Source of the DNA: Okapia johnstoni
Lineage: Eukaryota > Chordata > Mammalia > Artiodactyla > Giraffidae
Length of the DNA: 64,000 bases
Assembly (NCBI GenBank): GCA_024291935.2
Contig: CM044316.1
Coordinates: forward strand, 73,300,501 to 73,364,500
Direction of reading: 5' to 3'
Below, one piece after another: positions 57,029-64,000 of this stretch. The number at the start of each line of letters is the position of its first letter. Position 1 is the first letter of the stretch. The notes beneath the pieces are model-generated. The model was not told where the DNA came from and searched no databases. It was given only the letters and a program-made list of their open reading frames with translations. Position numbers and translations under genes: made by a program.

Positions 57029-57075
57029 TATGTTTTATCACTAACTTTGTTTTATAAAGTTAGTGATAAAACATA
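57029..57075. repeat. Perfect inverted repeat: 20-bp arms, 7-nt loop
   Basis: The left arm TATGTTTTATCACTAACTTT (57029-57048) is the exact reverse complement of the right arm AAAGTTAGTGATAAAACATA (57056-57075). The loop is GTTTTAT. The arms are not simple repeats and belong to no transposon I recognise. Confidence 0.97.
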
Positions 57076-57324
57076 TAAAAAGGACATGACAATATAAGAT
57101 GTTGTGAAATCATAATTTTTAATATCTGTGCTGAGTGACATGGGCTATATCCAAACCCTCAGACAAATTCTCCAAAATTAAGAAATCACAAATATACTAG
57201 GAGAACAAAATGACTCATAATGGGTGGATCACTCCATTTAGCATTTCTTATTATATTTGCTTTGGAAAGTATCTACCTTGCTTTAATGATGAAAGAACTT
57301 AGCTGGTCTCCAAAGGTTACAGGA

Positions 57325-57610
57325 GGAAGTAGAGGTTAAGAGCTAAGGCTCTGGTAACAGACCTCTTGAGTTTTATTACCATGTGTTTTGGGACAAGTCA
57401 CTTAACCTTTCTGTGCCTCAGTCTCCTCAACTATAAAACAGAGGTAAGAATAATTACTCATCCCATAGGGTTGATGTAAGAATTAAATAAATTCAGTTCT
57501 CATAGCAGACTAATGGGGTGGCTACTATAATTTTATATCGACATGTGAAAACAGAGTAGTGCTTGACCCATACTAAGTAATCAATCAATATTAGCCACGG
57601 TCACCATCAT
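57325..57610 (+). mobile_element. MIR SINE
   Basis: 'GAGGTTAAGAGCTAAGGCTC' is the 5' part, 'GGGACAAGTCACTTAACCTT' and 'CTGTGCCTCAGTCTCCTC' the core, and 'GCTTGACCCATACTAAGTAA' the 3' end. It is nearly full length. Confidence 0.85.
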
Positions 57611-57779
57611 CATTATTATTACTACCCCTCCCAATCAAGAAATAATTTTTGCATTTTCAGATAAAAGCTTTATTTTTATTTTGAGATAGTTGAAATCCAA
57701 AGTATTAGACTGTGGTCCAGAAGAAATGCTACAGTGAGAATTAGTTGTTAGTCAAAAGTCAGTCAGCTAGAGCCCTCAT

Positions 57780-58055
57780 TTTCAACCATAATTTATTCAT
57801 TCATTTATTCACTCAATTAATACTTACAGAATGCCTACAATGTGTCAATATTGTAGCTCCACGACTTACCAGCTATGTGCACTGGAGCGACTCTTTTTAC
57901 CTCTCTGAGCTTGATTTTCTCCATCTGAAAATTGGAATGATATCAACTTTTATCTCTGCTGTGGAGAGTAAGTTAACTAAGAATTAAGTAAGTTAAGTGA
58001 AGCACTGGCATAGTGCCTGGCCTATGATAAGCACTCAATAAATTATTATTTTTGC
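57780..58055 (+). mobile_element. L2-like edge followed by MIR SINE
   Basis: 57785-57850 ('TTCATTCATTTATTCACTCA') resembles an antisense L2 tail. From 57860, 'CTTACCAGCTATGTGCACTG', 'CTCTGAGCTTGATTTTCTCC' and 'GGCATAGTGCCTGGCC' with 'GCACTCAATAAATTATTATT' form a plus-strand MIR. Confidence 0.7.
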
Positions 58056-58353
58056 AAAAATTAATATGAAAAGGCCTTTGTCCTGGGATATAGTTTTTTA
58101 TACAGTTTTTCAGACTGCAAATCATTATTCATTGGTAGTATGTGGTAAAATAAATTTTTAACATAATGTCAGCTTTAAAAACCAAAATTTAAAACAGGTA
58201 GATTAGGTTACAGTAGAATAGTATACTTGAAAGGAAGAGTTTAAAATAGAACACTACAAATGACAGTGTATCACATGTACTGAAACATTAAGTTTACCTG
58301 TGAAATGCCTACATGTATATTCATATTGATGTGTGTAAAACATATTGCTTACT
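58056..58353. other. Short unassigned gap
   Basis: AT-rich, nothing recognised. Confidence 0.4.
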
Positions 58354-58361
58354 ATGGGTTG

Positions 58362-59186
58362 CAACAAGCCGGAGTCAAGATTGCCGGGAGAAATACCAAT
58401 AACCTCAGATATGCAGATGACACCACGCTTATGGCAGAAAGTGAAGAAGAACTAAAGAGCCTCTTGATGAAAGTAAAAGAGGAGAGTGAAAAAGTTGGCT
58501 TAGAGCTCAACATTCAGAAAACTAAGATCATGGCATCCGGTCCCATCACTTCATGGGAAATAGATGGGGAAACAGTGGAAACAGTGGCAGACTTTATTTT
58601 TGGGAGCTCCAAAAATCACTGCAGATGATGACTGCAGCCGTGAAATTAAAAGATGCTTACTCCTTGGAAGAAAATTATGACCAACCTAGGCAGCATATTA
58701 AAAAGAAGAGACATTACCTTGTCAACAAAGGTCCATCTAGTCAAGGCTATGGGTTTTCCAATAGTCATGTATGGATGTGAGAGTTGGACTATAAAGAAAG
58801 CTGAGCACTGAAGAATTGATGCTTTTGAACTGCGGGGTTGGAGAAGACTCTTGAGAGTCCCTTGGACTGCAAGGAGATCCAACCAGTCCATCCTAAAGGA
58901 AGTCAGTCCTGAATATTCATTGGAAGGACTGATGTTGAAGCTGAATCTCCAATCCTTTGGCCACCTGATGTGAAGAACTGACTCATTGGAAAAGACCCTT
59001 ATGCTGCGAAAGATTGAAGGCAAGAGAAGGGGACGACAGAGGATGAGATGGTTGGATAGCATCACCAACTCAATGGACATAAGTTTGAGTAAACTCCGGG
59101 AGTTGGTGATGGACAGGGAGGCCTGGAGTGCTGCAATCCAGGGGGTTGCAATGAGTCAGACACAACTGAGTGACTGAACCGAACTG
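58362..59186 (+). mobile_element. BovB, 5'-truncated
   Basis: It starts at 'CAACAAGCCGGAGTCAAG' and runs to the 3' tip 'GAGTCAGACACAACTGAGTG' plus 'ACTGAACCGAACTG'. The flanks ATGGGTTG at 58354-58361 and 59187-59194 form a duplication. A 107-codon frame (58305-58628) keeps LRYADDTTLM, the RT catalytic box, then shifts frame near 58610. The 144-codon opposite-strand frame is a shadow. Confidence 0.96.
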
Positions 59187-59194
59187 ATGGGTTG

Positions 59195-60394
59195 AAGGCA
59201 AGAAACTTTGAAAGCTTTTTAACAATACAGGACAGTACTGTTGGCACCTTTAATTGCCCAGAAGTCAAAAGATTGAGTTTGTTATGAAGCTAGTTTGAAG
59301 AGATATCTTTACCAGCATGTGGCAGAAATTGCACATATAGAACTCTTAAATCAGTCAATACTAAGGTCTCTTGGTTTGGTGGAAAGGATTAAAACCATTA
59401 TCTAAAAATGAAAAATCAAGATTATTGATAAACTGCATTTTTATGCACTACTTCTGCTCACTGTCATTCTGGAAAATAAAAAAGTCATTTTTCGTGGAGT
59501 TAAGTCATATGGATGTATGGTACCCTTGAAACATTCTGCATTAAACCTCCCTCCTCAGAGGCGAGGGGAAATCTAGCAGTCCTCTGTCATTCCTTGTGTG
59601 TTTAACCACAGAGACTACAGGGAAGAGAGCTGTCACCCATCGCCTGAAAAACTAGGTGAATAATTGCTGTCTTCTTAGGAGAGTACTTTGCCCTAAAAGC
59701 CTTCAATTCCAGATCATCCGTCTAGAGTTTCTTGGGCAGAGAGGCTTCCTGTCTCTTTTTCCAAATTAAGGGCACTCAGCAGAGCTGCCACACTGGGCAC
59801 TAATGAATTCTCTGAGATTAATCTACACAGTAATGAGAACTGGAATCTCTCACTCACTCTCCCAGGAGGTAACAGTTCACACGCAGTTACATCACCCTAT
59901 TAAAATAACTTATTAGCTGCGTTGCTTGTCCCCTACTCTTCATTAAGAAGGTGCAACCAAAGAGACATGTATTTGAACAAATGATGAGATTTAATCTGAA
60001 TTGTTCTCCATTTTGTTTTTATGCCTGAGTGCACACATGCTGTAAGTAAATGTAAGCATTTTATACAGATCATTGGTACCTTAGGGAAGCACCAACAGAA
60101 TTATGACTTTTCACCAATTAGATGAGAACCTGCATCCTATTCAAAATGTATACTTCATTCTCTGTATTTTTGTCTCCCAGGAAACGTTTATGGTTTTGCA
60201 AGAGGCTTTTGTTATAGGCATACTATATTATACCATCAAACCACTGATAAATCATTCTGAGAGCTAAATTGTGGCGTAATAGTGAGTTGGTACAATTTTT
60301 ATCACAAATGCACAAAATTATGTAAACATTTCTTTGCTGTTTATTTTTGTGAATGTAATATCTCAGTAAGAGCATAGGATTTTGTCCTTATATG
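59195..60394. other. Repeat-poor unique DNA
   Basis: No transposon is recognised. The segment 59520-59960 is less AT-rich, with CpGs at 'GAGGCGAGGGG', 'CACCCATCGCC', 'TCATCCGTC' and 'CACACGCAG', and could be a conserved non-coding element. No exon signals are convincing. Confidence 0.4.
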
Positions 60395-60600
60395 GAAGTT
60401 ACTTAGGTCCTGGCTCTTCCTTTTCGTGGTTGTGTGATCTTAGGGGAAATTATTTAGCTTTTTAATCCTCATTTACTTCATCTGTAGAATGAGAGTAAAA
60501 TAATATCTATCTCATACCTAAGGTCATTAAGAGGATTAAATGTATTTAAATACTGCTTGGCTTGACAGTGCTTGGGTTGAATAATATCTATTATTATCAT
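60395..60600 (+). mobile_element. MIR SINE
   Basis: 'GTCCTGGCTCTTCCTTTTCG', 'GGTTGTGTGATCTTAGGGGA', 'TAATCCTCATTTACTTCATC' and 'CATTAAGAGGATTAAATG' follow the MIR order. Confidence 0.8.
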
Positions 60601-60839
60601 TATCCAGTCTTCCTCCTCTGAAGAAAAAAATCAGAGGTTTTTTTTTTTTGTATTTTTAAGTCATGTTTTTTATTTCTCTATTGATGCAGTTGTCTGTAAA
60701 CTTCAACTCTAGAGTGTAGCTCAAAAAGTACTGAAAAGCGGCATCAATGCTTTAGTAAGTTTGTGGCCCCATTGCCCTGCTGGCCCATCCTCAACATCTT
60801 TCTCTGAAGAAGAGCATTTCTTCCACACACTGCTATGTC

Positions 60840-61030
60840 TCTGCCAGTTGTTAGCTGTGTGATTGTAAGCATACTTCTATAACTCTCCCAAGTTTCATGT
60901 TCTTCTTTGGAAAGGGGTTAATAACACCTTCATTGTGCTGTTATGAAGATTAAATCAAATTAAATAAACTTTGTAAAACATCCGTCACTATGTCTAGTAG
61001 GTATAAGGATTCAATAACCTGTAATTGTCA
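60840..61030 (+). mobile_element. MIR SINE
   Basis: 'GTTGTTAGCTGTGTGATTGT', 'GTGCTGTTATGAAGATTAAA' and 'CACTATGTCTAGTAGGTATA' match the core and 3' half of MIR. Confidence 0.7.
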
Positions 61031-61890
61031 TGATTATTGTAGCTCATAATGCCACTGACTCATCATCTGAAAGAACAGTCCTCAGTAACTTTCTAATATT
61101 TACATAGATGCAGGCTCTACCCTGTCCGCCCTTCCTAGTCTCTCTTGTGTTGTCAAAAGCCAGCACTCCCAGGACTTTTCCTGGAGGTTCATTGGTTATA
61201 GAACAGAGCTTTTCAAACTGAACCATATCATACCGAAATAAAATCTGTAATTTTGACCTCATTCACCTCAACCTTATAGCAAACTATACGAAGCAGCCTA
61301 TGTTAATATCCTAGTTGTTTTATAGTTAGATCATTAATTGGACTAAGTACTACTTCAAGAACTTTTAAATTAATATTTGGATTCATTTTATATGTGGACA
61401 ACATAAACCATTCACAGACTTTCAAAACTATTTGAATTAAAATGATATTCCAAAAATAACAATCACATAAGCACAATTATTCTGTAACATAATAAGTTGA
61501 AGAAGAGATTTGAATAATTTTGTATTTTTCAGAGTCAAGCTAAATTTATGAACAACTGGCCATTACAACTGCACCCAAATGCTGTTTAAAACAAACCAGA
61601 TTCTTTCTTGTGTGTTGGGACTTGGCATGAGTATGTCTTGAGAGTTGTATGGCCACATGATGCATACAAAATGAAGTGTTGAATTTCCATCATTTTGCAT
61701 GAAATATGTCTTTCCAGATTCGGGTTTCCCACAAGTCTTATCATAGTTTTCTAAAATGCAGAATGGTTTGGTTAAAAACAAATTCTTAACAGTCTTGAAA
61801 ATATGTATAAAAAGTTATCTCCACTCTTATTTTTCTTGTCTAGACTGAAACATCCACAGTAGATGGCTCACCACCTGAAAGTAGAAGAAA
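61031..61890. other. AT-rich unassigned DNA
   Basis: No supported feature. Confidence 0.4.
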
Positions 61891-61891
61891 A

Positions 61892-61934
<43 letters not shown>
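61892..61934. repeat. (TAA)n microsatellite, about 14 units
   Basis: A pure trinucleotide run immediately left of a very short BovB insertion. Confidence 0.97.
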
Positions 61935-61936
<2 letters not shown>

Positions 61937-61940
61937 TGAT

Positions 61941-62073
61941 CAGTTCAGTTTAGTTCAATCACAGTCATGTCCGACTCTTTGAAACATAGACTGCAGTAGG
62001 CCAGGCTTCCCTGTCCATCACCAACTCCCAGAACTTGCTCAAACTCATGTCCATCAAGTTGGTAATAATTGAG
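61941..62073 (-). mobile_element. BovB 3' tip, severely 5'-truncated
   Basis: 'CAGTTCAGTTTAGTTCAATC' is the tail and 'CTGTCCATCACCAACTCCCA' the body. Similarity ends near 'CATCAAGTTGGT'. TAATATGAT at 61932-61940 and 62074-62082 fits a target-site duplication, giving an insertion of only ~133 bp. Confidence 0.88.
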
Positions 62074-62081
62074 TAATATGA

Positions 62082-62290
62082 TAATAATAGCAAATACTTA
62101 TTTTTCCACATTCTGCCATATTCTAAGTCCTTTACACCTATCAAGCCATTTAATCCTCATATCAACCCTATGAGGTAGGTACTATTTTTGACTCCTTTTT
62201 ACATTGCAGGAAAATGAGCCACAGAGAAGTAAAGTAACTTGCTGAAGCTCACACAGGTAGAAATTTGAAGAACCAGGACTAAAACATTTA
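62082..62290 (-). mobile_element. MIR SINE
   Basis: 'ATTTAATCCTCATATCAACC', 'CTATGAGGTAGGTACTATTT', 'GAAAATGAGCCACAGAGAAG' and 'TAACTTGCTGAAGCTCACAC' are antisense MIR in order. Confidence 0.85.
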
Positions 62291-62402
62291 ACTTTTTACC
62301 CTAAAATATCATCTGGCTAAAATTGTTACATGGTCAAAACTTACTTATCAATATGAAATTTAGGGCATATCAGTTGGTGATAAAGACGTCTGTCCTGGGA
62401 TA

Positions 62403-64000
62403 CAGTTCAGTTCAGTTCACTTCAGTCGCTCAGTCGTGTCCGACTCTTTGCAACCCCATGGACTGCAGTATGCCAGGCCTCCCTGTCCATCACCAACTCA
62501 CAGAGTTTACTCAAACTCATGTCCATTGAGTCGGTAATGCCATCCAACCATCTCATCCTCTGTCATCCCCTTCTTCTCTCGTCTTCAATCTTTCCCAGCA
62601 TCAGGGTATTTTCAAATGAGTCAGCTCTTCACATCAGGTGGCCAAAGTATTGGAGATTCAGCTTCAACATCAGTCCTTCCAATGAATATTCAGGACTGAT
62701 TTCCTTTAGGATGGACTGGTTGGACCTCCTTGCAGTCCAAGAGACTCTCAAGAGTCTTCTCCAAAACCATAGTGAAAAAGCATCAATTCTTTTGTGTTCG
62801 GCTTTCTTTATAGTCCAACTCTCACATCCATACATGACTACTGGAAAAATCATAGCCTTGACTAGATAGACCTTTGTTGGCAAAGTAATGTCTCTGCTTT
62901 TTAATATGTTGTCTAGGTTAGTCATAACTTTTCTTCCAAGGAGTAAGTGTCTTTTAATTTCATGGCTGCAATCACCATCTACAGTGATTTTGGAGCCCCC
63001 CAAAATTAAGTCTTCCACTGTTTCCCCATCTATTTCCCATGAAGTGATGGGACCAGATGCCATGATCTTAGTTTTCTGAATGTTGAGATTTAAGCCAACT
63101 TTTTCACTCTCCTCTCTCACTTTCATCAAGAGGGTCTTTAGCTCTTCTTTACTTTCTGTCATAAGGGTGGTGTCATCTGCATATCTGAGGTTATTGATAT
63201 TTCACCCAGCAATCTTCATTCCAGCTTGTGCTTCATCCAGCTCAGCATATTGCATGATGTACTCTGCATATAAGTTAAATAAGCAGGGTCACAATGTACA
63301 ACCTTGATGTACTCCTTTCCCTATTTGAAACCAGTCTGTTGTTCCATGTCCAGTTCTAACTATTGCTTCCTGACCTGCGTACAGGTTTCTCAAGAGTCAG
63401 GTCAGATGGTCTGGTATTCCCATCTCTTTAAGAATTTTCCATAGTTTATTGTGATCCACACAGTCAAAGGCTTTGGTAGAGTCAATAAAGCAGAAATAGA
63501 TGTTTTTCTGGAACTCTCTTGCTTTTTTGATGATCCAGAAGATGTTGACAATTTGGTCTCTGGTTCCCCCGCCTTTTTTAAATCCAGCTTGAACATCTGG
63601 AAGTTCACGGTTCATATATTCTTGAAGCCTGGCTTGGAGAATTTTGAGCATTACTTTATTAGCGTGTGAGATGAGTGCAATTGTGCAGTAGTTTGAGCAT
63701 TCTTTGGCATTGCCTTTCTTTGGGATTGGAACAAAAACTGACCTTTTCCAGTCCTGTGGCCACTGCTGAATTTTCCAAATTTGCTGGCATATTGAGTGTA
63801 GCACTTTCACAGCATCATCTTTGAGGATTTGAAATAGCTCAACTGCAATTCCATCACCTCCACTAGCTTTGTTCATAGTGATGCTTCCTAAAGCCCACTT
63901 GACTTCACATTCCAGGATGTCTGGCTGTAGGTGAGTGATCACATCATTGTTATTATCTGAGTTGTGAAGATCTTTTTTGTACAGTTCTTCCATATATTCT
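62403..64000 (-). mobile_element. BovB, long copy running off the window
   Basis: It begins with the (TTCAGT)n tail and is collinear with BovB through the 3' UTR and the whole RT domain to the window edge, the longest BovB here (at least 1.6 kb). The 5' end, and any endonuclease domain, would lie beyond 64000. No internal insertion or large deletion is seen. Confidence 0.97.
62629..63993 (-). pseudogene. BovB reverse transcriptase ORF, partial, with stop codons
   Basis: Reading leftward from 63993, a 198-codon frame holds the N-terminal RT part: NKASGGDGI (residues 41-49), the finger motif NYCTIALISH (101-110, with Cys at a position that I expect to be Arg), GGTRDQI (142-148) and motif A FIDSTKAFD (169-177, metal-binding Asp 171). 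Beyond MGIPDHLT the same frame continues with three TGA/TAA-type stops between 63160 and 63400, interrupting DWFQIGKGVHQGC, LFNLYAEYIM and LRYADDTTLM (catalytic box intact). It then runs 177 codons (62629-63162) over the C-terminal part. All breaks look like single-base changes, so the copy is non-functional but recent. Confidence 0.88.

Noticed and set aside
58646..59080. 144-codon minus-strand frame
   Set aside because: Antisense shadow of the BovB copy at 58362-59186. The same antisense peptide type recurs at several BovB sites in the window.

Overview
This is mammalian nuclear DNA from a ruminant. The diagnostic evidence is many copies of BovB (an RTE-type LINE) and of the SINEs built on its 3' end: tRNA-headed Bov-tA, Bov-A and Bov-A2. 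There are also CHR-2 SINEs shared by cetartiodactyls and older layers found across mammals (MIR, L2, L1M/L1MA, an MLT1-type LTR, a MER2/Tigger-type DNA transposon). No bacterial, organellar or viral gene organisation is present. The species within Ruminantia cannot be told from this window. Family names rest on remembered consensus sequences, not on a RepeatMasker run.

Layout. Positions 1-12220 look like the last intron of a plus-strand gene. They hold a BovB 3' end, an MLT1-like LTR, two facing TG/CA microsatellites, an antisense L1 and a BovB fragment with a nested Bov-A2. At 12221 a strong splice acceptor opens a short exon with 36 codons and a TAA stop, followed by about 520 bp of AT-rich 3' UTR with three AATAAA signals. 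I do not recognise the gene. From about 12.9 kb to the end I see no further exon, promoter or RNA gene. That part reads as intergenic DNA, roughly a third of it recognisable transposons. The window closes inside a BovB copy (62403 onward, minus strand) that keeps long stretches of reverse-transcriptase reading frame but has several stop codons.

The main interest is how the retrotransposons are built. (1) At 20934-21270 a short L1 5' tip, two pieces of BovB and an L1 3' tip form one 337-bp unit flanked by near-identical 12/13-bp repeats. (2) At 33072-34250 a Bov-tA tRNA head is fused directly to about 1.07 kb of BovB. (3) Two LINEs carry 5' inversions of the twin-priming type: an L1 at 26103-27524 and, less expectedly, a BovB at 51925-53043. 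(4) The inverted BovB also contains an exact 163-bp tandem duplication although the element itself is old. (5) A perfect 20-bp inverted repeat with a 7-nt loop lies in unique DNA at 57029-57075. Many SINEs have clear target-site duplications, so the nesting order can be read.

Functionally, the only candidate host product is the C-terminal tail encoded at 12222-12329. All long reading frames elsewhere are decayed BovB reverse transcriptase, its antisense shadows, or low-complexity DNA.
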